This document shows positions 25,067 to 36,101 of a stretch of 64,000 nt of DNA, piece after piece. The position numbers and the translations under genes are program-made. The notes beneath the pieces were generated by a model that did no database searches, was not told where the DNA came from, and was given only the letters and a program-made list of their open reading frames with translations. The stretch is from Epiperipatus broadwayi. Its lineage: Eukaryota > Onychophora > Udeonychophora > Euonychophora > Peripatidae. Every line of letters starts with the position of its first letter. The stretch's first letter is position 1. Location: the NCBI GenBank assembly GCA_028023455.1, contig JAQFVV010012401.1, positions 220,501 to 284,500 on the forward strand, given 5' to 3'.

Positions 25067-28000
25067 GCATATTACACAAAACAGATATGTATACTTCCAT
25101 CTAAACCAGAAGCTTTCTTATACTCAATTTAAAATAGGTTTTAGTAGCATATAAAGTCTTCCAAATAAATCAGAAATAGTTGTTTGTTTTTTTTTTGAGA
25201 ACTTTTGATAGTTCTCATTGATGTTTCTAGAGAGGATACTTGTTCTTCAATTGTTGCATGTAATATTAATACTTCTTTGAATAATATCTTGGTTGTTTGT
25301 AATTCAATTGCTATCACAGCTTGTGTTCAGTTTTTTCATTTTTTTACTGGAATTTCTTTGACTTCTTAAGCTGGAGTCAAAAATTTTTAATGGGGATTGA
25401 AGTAGTGTCTGATCTAATTTCTTAAATCTGGAATCAGTCTTGACCTTATTTAAAGGTAGATTAACTATTGGCAGTCACAAAGATATCACGTGATTCTATC
25501 ATGATTTCAACTTACACATTGGTGTTTTAGTAGCTATCTACTTTTTTTATTCACAACTATGCCATTCTAATGTAAGCATCAGTAATTAATATATTCCAAA
25601 TGATAATGCTAATAAATTATTTTTATATTGCTAACAGAGATATGTATGTTTATAGATGTGTACTCATAAGTAGTATAGGTGGAAATTTGTTTATTATTTC
25701 ATGGACATTTAATGTGGCCACATTACTCATCTTTCATTTAAAAGATTGCACATATTTTCTACCAAAATATGCAACTTCAAATATCAAGATATGAATAAAT
25801 GAATTGTTTTCATTTTTGTGAGGAATTTTATAAATCTAGTGAGATTCAAATATGTACTAGTATCAGTAATTACTATTGTAGTTCACAGCATATAAAAAAT
25901 GTTCTTACATTTGATGATACTTGACTATAAGTTTGTATTCAATCTAAAAAAAGTAAATTACTTCATAATTTATTAGCTTAATGCTATAAGATATATATTT
26001 TGTGGTAGTCACACATATCTTGAATAATTTTCAGAATTTCTTTTAATTTATAACACAATGCACCAAGATCTTTTCATGGATCAAAATCCAAAATCTTATT
26101 TCAGTAATTTGATTTCCAAAGAAAATATATCATCTTGCTGTAAAAAGATTCTTGCATACATTCCAAAAATTATTGGAAGAATATTGGAATCACCGGTAAG
26201 CTGGAATTGCCTAATCTAGTTTATGATTAGCTGGTAATCTATACTTTACATCTTTCCCTCTTATAAATTAGTTCAAATTCATATTCAGTTAATAGAATAA
26301 GTCATACTAAAAAGTAGACAATCCAAAATAGTCTTTTTATCTTGAAAGCCCAAAAGCCATTAATGATATATTATAATTTTAAAGGATCTCTCGCATAAAT
26401 ATTGGTAAAACTCTTTATTTCAAATAATAGTGCTTTGTTGTTTAATTAACTGTAATTATTCTCAGTATTAAACAAGATCCTAAAATGCAGTTGGTTCAGC
26501 ATTTCTATTTGCAGGGTATGTTAAAACAGTTTTGATTTATATGCTGAGACATTAGTGCTAACATTATTTTTAAATCACTATTGTTGCTATGCCAATAGTT
26601 TATCTGATCTAACAGGGGTTTTTTGCTCAATGTGAATACTTTCTTCCTGGCCATTTCCTTAATTCCATATTTTATCTTCACATAGTAAATCATAAAGGAA
26701 TTCTTTGCATGTATACCTTTTCTTTCAAGAAACTAAAAAAATAAACGATTTCATATAAACTTTTAAATATTAGCTTCACATTTTTTGATGTTGGGTCAAT
26801 CTTAGCTGCCTTCATCTTTTCTTTAGATAGTAGCTTATTGAGATTATGCAATTTAGATAAAATTTTTGAAAGCTTCAGATATATTTCCAGATTAAAATTT
26901 GGTTCCAAATTCATTTATTTTTTTCACAAATTACCCAAATATTAGTGGTTAGTCAAACTCTTTGGTTTGATTCAGCAACAATTGGAATCTTATAAAAATC
27001 TGACTCCTGATAGAATTTGATAAATGCAGCAGTTTTATAACATTTTCATTTGACAATATGCAGGCATCAGTTTCAGGATTTTATTGATTCAAATCTAATA
27101 ATCATCAAACAAATTAATACTACTATTTAATCTGGTGGTGATTACAATCAGTATTGGCTATTCAAATTTTTTCTCTTCATCATTTCATTTAGAGTATCTG
27201 AAACCTTTTCTCCTTGTGCATGCATTGTTTTATTAGTTGCATGTAATTGGTAGTGTTCCCATGTATAACTTTTATCAATAGTGAGGTATCACACATAGCT
27301 GAAATTCAGATATTTTGAAAGCTAATGAGCAGATCACCTTTAATTATAACCTTTTATCTGATATGACCCAACATGTGTGCCATATGCTTTGAATATATAA
27401 ACATTTAATAATGTATCTATTAATTAACTTCATTGGCAATTTTATTGAGCCATCACTCAAAGTGATATTTCCTTTGGTATATTGGTATTTCAGATTAGTT
27501 TTCTCAATTTTTACTTTTTCTCACTAACAGCCTCATGTTTTTTGATGAAAAAAGATTCCTGAACAGTTATCTCCTTCACCATAAGACTATTGTTAAAGAT
27601 GTGGGTTTTAAAAACATCAACCAGATCAATCTTAGTATTCTTATATATTCCCTGACATCAGTAAGTTTCTTTTAACTTTATAACAATGACATTTTTGTAC
27701 CTTCTTTTTTATAATAGGCTCTGGTCATATGGATTTTATGTTTACAACTTTGTAGAGCTTTTTTACCATCTGCAATATGTTTATGTGTGTATCCAAAAAT
27801 AATTTGCATTGGCAGTCATTTTTTTATATTCATTATTAGAAAATCTCTTACTCTTAGAAAAGTTCCTAGAAAAAGTGGATGCCTTCAGTCGATGGTGACT
27901 GATTGATACCTTAAACAACCGTGACTATTTACCAAACATTTTAAAAGCATTTTTTGTAAATGAGATTAAAGTTATCCAAAAGATTTTGTCAGAGCTGGTT

Positions 28001-28411
28001 AGTTGATGTAGCTATGAAAAATACCTTCTCCAAGAGATTATCATGACATATATGTTGACTAGAGCATGAAGTGCTGTATTATATTTTATATTTTTGTTAT
28101 AAAAATAATGGCAAGAAATATAATGTGATAAAAAAATAATCAGCTGTTTGACAACATATTATCCATATATGCACCACTTTAGTGTTAGAAATAGCTTTTT
28201 TCTGCTTTTAGTATTTATTAGCTTCAATTTGTACCACAAAAACAAAAGAATTTCTGTTGAACTTGTAGCAATTTTTTTATTGATCATTTAAAAATAATTA
28301 TTTCTTTATGTGGGTGCAGCAAAAAGGTGTTTTAATGTTTTTTACATATATGGACCAGTTAATTAAATATAGTTATACTTAGCACCATATAAAAAATGAC
28401 AGCAATTGTAT
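25067..28411. other. Unassigned decayed sequence
   Basis: Less repetitive than most of the window. The minus strand gives scattered open pieces (for example 26505-26693 and 26690-26914) of mixed composition separated by stops. I could not match them to a protein family. They may be an old mobile-element body or a dead gene. There is no confident feature. Confidence 0.3.
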
Positions 28412-28543
28412 ACTATTCTGGAAAGATTGTAAATTTAATAAAATATTATTTCTAAGCATTGCTTTCAACAAGATCGAAAATATTATTTCTAAGCAATGCT
28501 TGGAAATAATATTTTATTAAATTTACAAACTTTCCAGAATAGT
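28412..28543. repeat. Perfect-arm palindrome
   Basis: The left arm from 28412 (ACTATTCTGGAAAG...AAATATTATTTCTAAGCA) and the right arm ending at 28543 (TTGGAAATAATATTTTATT...CTTTCCAGAATAGT) pair over about 50 bp around a loop near 28466-28492. Few mismatches suggest a fairly young hairpin. No coding capacity. Confidence 0.75.
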
Positions 28544-30229
28544 GTACTTTTACTATTATTTTTATATTCAAATTAAAAAAGGATTTTATTGACTTGGCAC
28601 CATATACTTATACTGCCAAAAAGTTAATCTTTTAGACTAAAATTATTATCATAAAATGTATGATAAACATATTCTTATAAAAGTATTAAATCTAAATTTA
28701 AAAAAATATAATTTCCTTAATAAACATATTTAATTAAAAAGGTCATTGATTATAGAATTTCATTTTTATATATATAAAATCTTTGGTATATCATCTTGAA
28801 GACTTATTAATGTAGCAATAAACTCCAGAGGACCTATAGCATGATCTGAACAATTTTTGGTATTTTCAGTGAATGGGAATTCCAGAAAAATGAACTTAAT
28901 ATCTTTTTCATTGATTTCTTTCTTCCTTTCTTGAGCTACTCTCTCTGGATTAATTATATCCCTATTATAAAATCTAAGAAAAATATTTCTTTTCAAGATC
29001 TGATTTAAGAGTTAGTTGTCTTTAAAATCATAGTCATTGGTAGATTAGTGGCTAATTTCATTTCTAATTGATTTCTGGAGTATTAATGTTTGTAAAAATA
29101 GTAAACTATGATCCAAAGTTACTAGAAATACTTTCAGTAAAGTTGAATATCTGTTATTTAATCTTTACAGAAGACAAATGGACTATGATGATCCTTCTAA
29201 TAAGATAAAAAAATCATCAGAACAAAATATATAAATGCAAACATTCCTAAATCAATAATAAATTGTGAATGATGATATGGTTACAGCAATACAAAATATA
29301 TTTAGATGACTTGTTGGATATATATCCCACAAATAAGCTTCAAATGTAATATGATATTAAAATTAAAAAATAGTTTTAATACAAACATTTAAATTAAAAA
29401 ATTGATATTCCATCTTAACAATTAATTTCTATTTATATCAACATTCAACAAGAGGCAAACACTAAAATGATCAATTTAGATTCTAATGATACCGAGATGT
29501 GGAATTTCTTTATAAAATATGCTGCAGACATAAATGTCTTTACGTTCATCAAAAAACAAAAATTGAGATCAGTTTTTGATTTATTCTATTAATTGCTTCA
29601 TTGATAAAAAAAAAAAAACGTAATATCTGCTTGACTAAATAATAAAATAAATGAGGAGTTTTATAAATTCTATAGAATTTGAAGACAAAAATTCAGTGAT
29701 AGTTATGAAGACTTAAATATGATTAGTAGATTAACAGTGTAAAAAAATATAATCATAGATTTTTATTATAATACATTAAAAATAAGATATAGACCCCAAA
29801 AACCAATATCATAATTCTATTAAATAATTGGATAGCATTTTTTTATGTAACAATAGTGTTATTTTAATAGACAGAAGAAGTATTTGATTCATTTTTGAAT
29901 AAACTTGAAACAATCCTTTGTAATCTTAAAATAGAGAGTTTAGATATAATCATAGAATTTCCAAATATATATATAATTACATATTAGCTTTAAAATTAAT
30001 GGGATACTTTATGAATATGCAAAGCTACAAAGTTATGCTGCATGATGTTAATGTTTTTTTTGTTTTAATTATAAAAATAAAGGGTATATAATGATTGTAT
30101 TAACTATCATTAAACATTATTATTCTCATTACAACAAAAGTATGTAAACGATTTTTGAAAAGATTGCTTTTAGTTATAAATTAAAGATTATGAAACTTTC
30201 TGTATAATTTTAGAAAATCAAGAAGTGCT
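28544..30229. other. AT-rich stretch, nothing recognised
   Basis: Short open frames (for example 28766-28996, minus) lack recognisable motifs. Part of this stretch may be the unreadable upstream portion of the RT relic that follows. Confidence 0.4.
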
Positions 30230-30620
30230 AGTTATGTTTTTTTGTTACCCAATAACCAAAGGAAAATGATCAAAGCAAAGATGACTTATAAAATTTCATT
30301 TTGATCCAGCTGTGTTAATAAATATGGTTTATAGTAATAAAAAAAATAGCTGTTTGATTTATAAAATTTACATGATGTGTTGACAAATTATAAAACAAAA
30401 AGTCTAAGACTTTTAAAATAAACCTGGTGTTAAACAGATATAGTAGGACTAACTTTATTTCCTATTTTTTATGGCAATAGTTTTTGGAACAATTTATGAA
30501 CAATATCATGGAACAGGCCATCAAGATGCAAATATAATGTTTTTTTTTTATTGAGCCAATTAATACAAAATACAAGAATATTAATTTTTTGATGCTAATA
30601 TTTTATACCATTTTAATATG
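30230..30620 (+). pseudogene. Decayed non-LTR reverse transcriptase fragment
   Basis: At about 30424-30445 the plus strand reads NKPGVKQI, resembling motif B (TGVKQG). It is followed after stops by YFLFFMAIVFGTIYEQYHGTGHQ, which lines up with the LFLMAIDWIM...G-I block of LINE reverse transcriptases. Upstream pieces such as IYKIYMMC fit the I-x-x-IY segment that precedes motif B. Stops and frameshifts are frequent and no DD motif survives. It is probably the same LINE clade as the relic at 13300-13560. The assignment rests on pattern recognition alone. Confidence 0.38.
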
Positions 30621-30659
30621 TGATCTATAATATGCCTATAATAAATTGATTTTAAGTTA

Positions 30660-30673
30660 TAAAAACGAGTTTA
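30660..30673. repeat. Left target-site duplication of SINE-like dimer
   Basis: TAAAAACGAGTTTA, identical to 31162-31175. Confidence 0.75.
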
Positions 30674-30768
30674 ATTATATGGGATTTAAACACAGACTTT
30701 CAAGACTCCCTATAGCTATCCACTCCATCTTATACAACTGATACACATGTGAAAAAGATAAATTATTT
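30674..30768 (-). repeat. tRNA-like segment, left copy of SINE-like module
   Basis: The minus strand reads TTTTTCACATGTGTATCAG, then an A-box-like region TTGTATAAGATGGAGTGG, then GTGTTTAAATCCC as a B-box-like segment. These match the right copy base for base over long stretches. It does not fold as a complete tRNA. Confidence 0.55.
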
Positions 30769-30810
30769 CCAATATCTATATTTTGTGCTGAACCAGCACT
30801 CATCAGTTGG
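30769..30810 (-). ncRNA. Hammerhead ribozyme-like motif, type I, one core change
   Basis: On the minus strand: CCAA (30810-30807), then CTGATGA (30806-30800), a 15-nt hairpin GTGCTG-GTT-CAGCAC (30799-30785, 6 bp), AAAA (30784-30781), an 8-nt TATAGATA and TTGG (30772-30769). CCAA pairs with TTGG as stem I. A-T/T-A around an ATAG loop gives a 2-bp stem III, with U16.1-A17 placing the predicted cleavage just before TTGG, after plus-strand position 30773. Every conserved core position fits except G12, which is A. That change is a CpG-to-CpA transition (GCAC-GAAA to GCAC-AAAA), so the ancestor plausibly had an intact core. As it stands, cleavage is expected to be lost. Confidence 0.62.
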
Positions 30811-30968
30811 TTTAGATCATTATTTGCCACATACATATATAATACCATTTACAACTGTCTTACAGTAGAAATCAATACATAGGAAAAGGAAGAAGAAGAA
30901 AATATATTACACATATGTAATCAGTGCTCAGTTTATATTAAAATAGCAAATCTTCAAATTTTAATTGA

Positions 30969-31010
30969 CCAATTAATGAACGTTAGTTGAACTCGAAATG
31001 CATATATTGG
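30969..31010 (+). ncRNA. Second hammerhead-like motif, decayed core
   Basis: Same layout as the minus-strand copy, with identical spacings: CCAA (30969-30972), TTAATGA (30973-30979, two changes from CTGATGA), a 15-nt stem II region (30980-30994, mostly unpaired now), GAAA (30995-30998, intact), 8 nt with the U-A site (31005-31006) and TTGG (31007-31010). Stem I and the 2-bp stem III still pair. C3 and G5 are mutated, so it should be inactive, but it independently retains the GAAA that the other copy lost. Confidence 0.5.
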
Positions 31011-31140
31011 AGATTATTTATTTTTTTCACATTTGTGTAATCATGTCTATCGGTTGTATGAGATAGAGTAGATCGCTGAAAGGAGCTTGAGAGTTTGTGT
31101 TCAAATTCCCTATAATTACATCTAAATCCCAAGTATATAA
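31011..31140 (+). repeat. tRNA-like segment, right copy of SINE-like module
   Basis: Plus-strand TTTTTTCACATTTGTGTAATC, then CGGTTGTATGAGATAGAGTAG (A-box region, about 31054-31074) and GTGTTCAAATTCCC (B-box, about 31099-31112). These are polymerase III internal-promoter-like elements, consistent with a tRNA-derived SINE. Confidence 0.55.
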
Positions 31141-31161
31141 ATTATACTTATATTCAAATAT

Positions 31162-31175
31162 TAAAAACGAGTTTA
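31162..31175. repeat. Right target-site duplication of SINE-like dimer
   Basis: TAAAAACGAGTTTA, identical to 30660-30673. Confidence 0.75.
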
Positions 31176-32999
31176 GTAATTAACGTTCTAAAATTGAGCC
31201 TTTTATCCGAGAGGAATTTTGTTTTGGATGTCTATCAGTAGAAAATATGAATCAAATTAAATATCTTCGTATCTTTTAGAAAAAAGCTGAACTTCAATAA
31301 TGAGAAATTAGCATAGACTCTAATGTGCTTCTCTTGCACTTAACATATTTAAAGATAAAATATTAAAAGTTAATATATTCAAAGATAAAAACTTTATCCT
31401 AATGATATAAATAATTAAATTAGTTGCATATAAACTATTGGCTTGATACATTTATTATATGAAAGTATAATATGTAAACCTATAAACAAAAATGATATAC
31501 CATAATCTTTTGAAAATATTATAAAGAGATCACAAAACCTGTTGGTATGTGTTTTTCTTACTGTATGGATGTGATGGGATTGTGTCTAGTGTTTATAAAA
31601 GTATAGCTTTGATGGATGTGGCATCTGGAGCAAATAAATAATCACAGGTTGTTCATATTTTAAAGTTTATTACAAAGATACTCTATAAAAGGGCAACATT
31701 GAGTATTTCATTAGAAAAACACAACTGAGAAGAGAATATTTTAACAAACTACAACTAGACAAAATGTTGAAAGTTTTTTAATTTAAAAAAAAACATTTGC
31801 TTCCGAAGGGGTTTAAAAAAACCAGCACAACAAGATGGCAAATAAATAAATTAATGACTAGCAACTGATAAACATGGGAGTACTGATTTCATAGAATTAT
31901 ATATGCATTTCAAATCTTAATTTTAATATTTGTGTATATATGTGTGTGATGTGTTTATATACTATACATGAAGCTACTACAATTGATTATTTGAAGAAGC
32001 TCCATAAAAATAATTTCTCATTGTATTAATTTATTTTTAAAAGTTTCTTTTATTCAAAAAAAATGAATATCTGTATAATAAACTTCAATAGGATTAAGAG
32101 AAATGTTTGATCAATATATCAGTAACTGCAAACTGAGAAGAAAGTCTCTTTTTTTACATTACCAAGTCTAGTTATTTATATATGATAAAGTCTATAGCAG
32201 AGTAATTACTTGTGCACTCAACTTATTTCTCTATAATGTATTAGAGTTATATAGTAGAGATTATGTATATAATCACATTGAATATGTAAGCTTATATGTA
32301 TTTATAGGCTTATTTGTATTGTCTTTTTTCTATTCTATTCCTAATTTCTTAATCATGTTCTATCTTCCCTAAGCAATTTTTTTATCAAATCCACTATAAG
32401 CAATGATATAAAATAATAAACCTTAAGGTAATTTCATATCACACACATACTACTATTTTCCTTCATATACCTCTTCATATACAACTTTTCTGTTTGTCTT
32501 AAATAATTATTCTCTCTTCTTACTGTTAATAAATATATAATTAATGGTAAAGCACAATATTCTTTATAGTGCAAATGTTAAATCACTTCTTTACCAATAC
32601 CCTATTTAAAACAATGTTACATGAAACACATTAACGTAAGATAGGGTTTACATGTTGGACTTTTTCTATTATCTAAAATTAAATACTGAATGTCTTTAGA
32701 AAAAAATTCAAATTTATTTAAACTTTACAATTACATTCAGCTGCTAGTAATAGAACACTGATTAGTATATGCCACAATTTGTCAAATGGTATTATTTTCC
32801 TCTTTTCATCATGTGTTATTGGCCTGATCAGTGACTGTACTGACAAGAAAATTGGTATTGGACTTTTAGATTTGTGAATATTGAATTTAAGGTAATTCTC
32901 TAAGCAGTTGGATTATTTTGCCAAAGGCAACAATTGGTAGAAATTTCATTTTTTTAATTCTGAAAATTCTCATAATTTCTCTGTTTTTTTTTTTAAACA
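31176..32999. other. AT-rich stretch, nothing recognised
   Basis: No supported gene. The 3' flank of the minus-strand Penelope-like fragment may reach into the last bases before 33000. Confidence 0.45.
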
Positions 33000-33833
33000 A
33001 GGTTAATTACTTGCTTCAAGACATTATTTGTTATCACCTTAGGTTGACTCATGGGGTTATTTTGTATTTTGTCTGCTCTATCCAATATTTTTATATTTTT
33101 CAAACATATGTTCATTGATACATATATCAACTGTTACTTTAGATATACCTGTTTTCTCTTTTCTAATCATCAGTTTATGTTCTTTCAATTACTTTTTAAT
33201 GCAGTTATTGGTCTCATTGATATATATCCTTTCACTAACACATGATTTTTATAGATGCAGTGTTTGTTTTTCAGCATTTCAAGTTTAGATTTTGTAGATA
33301 TTAGAATTTTTCATAGTGTAACATGGCTGCATAAAGCTGTTCTAGTGTTTTATTGATTTCTGATTTTTTAAAATTTGTCTGCTATCCCTGGTATGTTTTT
33401 TTATGTTTCTTTTTGTTGTCTATTTAAGATTTGCTTAATGACAATTGTTTAATAATGATTATTCATGAGGGTTTGTTTTATGTAGATCTTCTATTTTTTT
33501 CAAAACACTAGTTTCTAAACAAACTTATTTTGCTCTATATCTTAGTAATAATATAATTCCATGTTTTGTGTTTCTAGTGTGATTAGATTATATGATAGTA
33601 CTTTTGTGCATTTACAGTAAACTGAAGATTTGATTTTACCATGAGAAAGTCCAGTCAAAAGAACATGTAAGAATGCCAATTTTGTTGTTGTTTTGATACT
33701 ATTATGAATTTTAATTGAAGGAGAATGTTGTTGATATGTGTTCAGAATGTTGTAATAGTGTTTCACCATGTGACCATATAATAAATGAATCATCAACATA
33801 GTGAAACCAACCTTAGTAAGAATTTTATGAAAA
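33000..33833 (-). pseudogene. Penelope-like element: RT end plus GIY-YIG nuclease
   Basis: Reading the minus strand from 33833: YVDDSFIIWSHGETLL at about 33800-33753 is the catalytic motif-C region of Penelope-type RT. Next come LAFLHVLLT (33682-33656, matching the LPFLDVLVT block) and NTKHGI. Several hundred bases on, YINETN (about 33225-33208), LKEHK and NEH correspond to the YIGETG, LKEH and NEH pieces of the GIY-YIG endonuclease fused to Penelope RTs. The order RT then GIY-YIG is diagnostic of this class. Stops and frameshifts abound, so it is dead. The part of RT upstream of motif C is absent because an inverted second copy starts there. Confidence 0.62.
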
Positions 33834-33854
33834 AGTTGAAATTACAGTCATAAA

Positions 33855-34270
33855 AGTTATATTGTCCTAAAATTTGGCTTCACTATATTGATGATACATT
33901 TGTTGTATGATCATATAATGAAACACTATACAAGCATTGTGGACACATATAAATTTAACTTCTTTAACTAAATTCATAATACAATCAGAACAAAACAAAA
34001 ATTAGCATTCTTAGATATTTTTATAACAAAACTTCCTCACAGCAAAATCAAAACTACAGTTTTACAGAAAACTTACACATACAGGAAACACAAAACATGG
34101 AGTTATATTATCAATATAAAACAGAACAAAAGAAGTTTATTCAGAAATCAGTGAAAAGATGTCATCTTATTTCTTATACTCTAAAAAATCTTTAAATTAA
34201 AGTTACTGATGGAGAGATAAAATTAGGATATTAGAATAAATTATATTAAAAATATGGCAAAGAATAAAAC
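33855..34270 (+). pseudogene. Second Penelope-like RT fragment, inverted
   Basis: The plus strand at 33881 reads HYIDDTFVV (motif C). Then follow TIRTKQKLAFLDIFITKLPHS (about 33970-34040), KTYTYRKHKTW near 34064-34096 (matching the YRKPTHTDRYL block) and IIN-IKQNKRSL. It begins at nearly the same point of the protein as the minus-strand fragment and shares nucleotide similarity with it (TCATAAAA...TTCACTATRTTGATGAT). The two therefore form head-to-head inverted arms about 20 bp apart. Stops are present. The GIY-YIG part was not found on this arm. Confidence 0.58.
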
Positions 34271-35010
34271 TAATCACTAATGATCATTAATTTCTACCAT
34301 TTCATCATAGTAATCTATTGCTGAGATAAAAATTCCACTGGTGTTGTATATGTATATATAACATAACTTAGGTAAAAATGTAAAATAGTCAGATTTGTGA
34401 TCTCAGGCATTTAGCCAGCAATATTATGTTTTATTAGCTTTTGATAATTTCTAATTTTCAAAAGCAGCATTCATTTATAAATTTACTAAGTATTGATGAT
34501 ATTTCATTACTATAGAAAAGCAGTAGAAATCTGGATATAAATTTATAATATAGTAATGCTGAAAAAAAGTACCACAATTTAAAATTAAATATAAAATATT
34601 TTTGTAGGTAAATTTAGAACTTATTAAAAAATTTTACTTTGAGAGTTTCCAGTCCATGAAATTTCTAATTCATGAAACTGTGGCACATAGTTTTACAATT
34701 ATTAACTGATAAATGGAATTAATGAGAAATTATATAACAGTTACAAATAATTAGAGTTTTATCCAAACTATATTATCTACTTGATTAAAATTAATATTTG
34801 GATAATAATTAAAAAATAGAAATGTTTTCCAATGAAATCTGTAGCTATTTTACTATATGTAATATATGAATATTAAATTCTTTACTCAAAGGCAAGTAAA
34901 GTGACTAGACAATAGAACAAAAGTACTAACATATGACACTCGATTTTTAGAGTTACATCAAAACAATTAATGAGCTTTCACATTATTAAAATACATAAAA
35001 TGATACAAAA
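34271..35010. other. AT-rich stretch, nothing recognised
   Basis: No supported gene or repeat. Confidence 0.5.
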
Positions 35011-35120
35011 CAATTTTTTTTCTCATGTGTCATAGCATCAGCCAGGAAGTGAACCCGTTAACTCAGGACAACTGCTTATAAAGCAGTTGTCTGACCTCTC
35101 AACCACCAATGCTTTACAAA
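35011..35120 (-). repeat. tRNA-Val-like SINE fragment
   Basis: The minus strand carries GCATTGGTGGTTGAGAGGTC (A-box region), a perfect anticodon-arm-like CTGC-TTTATAA-GCAG, GGGTTCACTTCC (B-box) and an A/T-rich tail after CTGATGCTATGACACATGAG. It matches the copy at 37278-37378 closely. The loop anticodon would read TAT here and TAC in the other copy. It lacks a closed acceptor stem, so it is a SINE, not a tRNA gene. Confidence 0.72.
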
Positions 35121-36083
35121 ACAAAATTATTATATGCAACAATACATAGAATCGTCAAATATTAAATAGTAATAATAGTTTTAAAAAATGCCAAATTTAT
35201 AATGTTTCCCAATATTGTATTAAGTGAATAAACAAATATATGCTCGCTCATTTATGTATAAAAAGAAGTAATGAAAATAATAGAAGACAAAAATATTATA
35301 TTTTAACTTTAATATTTATTAATGTGAATATTTATAACAAAAAGTGGCAAAACAAATATTATTCAATACAGGTTCTATTCACTTGGTAATTTATTCAATA
35401 TATATATATATTTCTTATAATATATTCATATATATATATATATTTCTTTTAATAATTTCCAATTCATCAATTTCTTCCTTTGAGAAAACTTATTTGAATC
35501 AAAGCTCATTAATACAGTCTAATGTGTAACATTTCAGTCATTATATATGGCTATTGTCAAGAGTCTTTTGATACTTTAAAATATACCAAATAAGAATCTT
35601 ACTTATTTTTGATGCTTAATATCATGTATTCAATAACTATTTGCATTATCTTACATATTAATGTTAATTATCACAAATGTATTAGATTTTTATGTCATAA
35701 GGCTATGTAATGTATTTAATATTGACCAACAAATTGTGTTAATGAGTTTTGATTCAAATAAAGTAGAAAGTTATTTAGAGAAGAAATTGGTAAGTATGAA
35801 AGTGTGAATCAAATTTTGAAAATAAAAACGGAAAAGCAATAGTATATATATGATGAAAATATTATTAATATTGATAATTTATATTTGCAATATATATAAA
35901 ATTTGTTGTATCTATGGCTTTGCTTACTTTAGTAGAATAAAAGTATATAATTAAATATGTATCTATTCTTGCAGCTTATATATTTATGTATTATTTACAT
36001 TGAAATAATAATTCATGAATTATCAACAGTAATATCGCAAACAATATATTTTATGATCAGTTACTGAAGTTCATAAACTTTTA
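35121..36083. other. AT-rich stretch with (TA)n runs
   Basis: Contains TA microsatellite pieces at about 35399-35411 and 35429-35443. No gene supported. Confidence 0.5.
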
Positions 36084-36101
36084 CAATTTTAGTTTAAATA
36101 C
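36084..36101. repeat. Left 18-bp duplication of foldback retroelement
   Basis: CAATTTTAGTTTAAATAC, identical to 36853-36870. Confidence 0.8.

Larger units (their letters stand above)
30674..31161. mobile_element. Head-to-head SINE-like dimer with hammerhead-like cores
   Basis: A 488-bp unit bounded by perfect 14-bp direct repeats (30660-30673, 31162-31175). It consists of two inverted, diverged copies of one module. Each module has, in order, a hammerhead-like motif, a TTTATYTTTTTCACATKTGT spacer, and a tRNA-like segment with a B-box-like GTTYAAATYCC. The left copy runs on the minus strand (30812 to 30674), the right on the plus strand (about 30969 to 31140), so their hammerhead ends face each other across about 160 bp. 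No protein is encoded, so mobilisation must be in trans. A third, more decayed copy of the module lies at 61672-61800. Schistosome SINE-like repeats with hammerheads are a known precedent. Confidence 0.65.
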
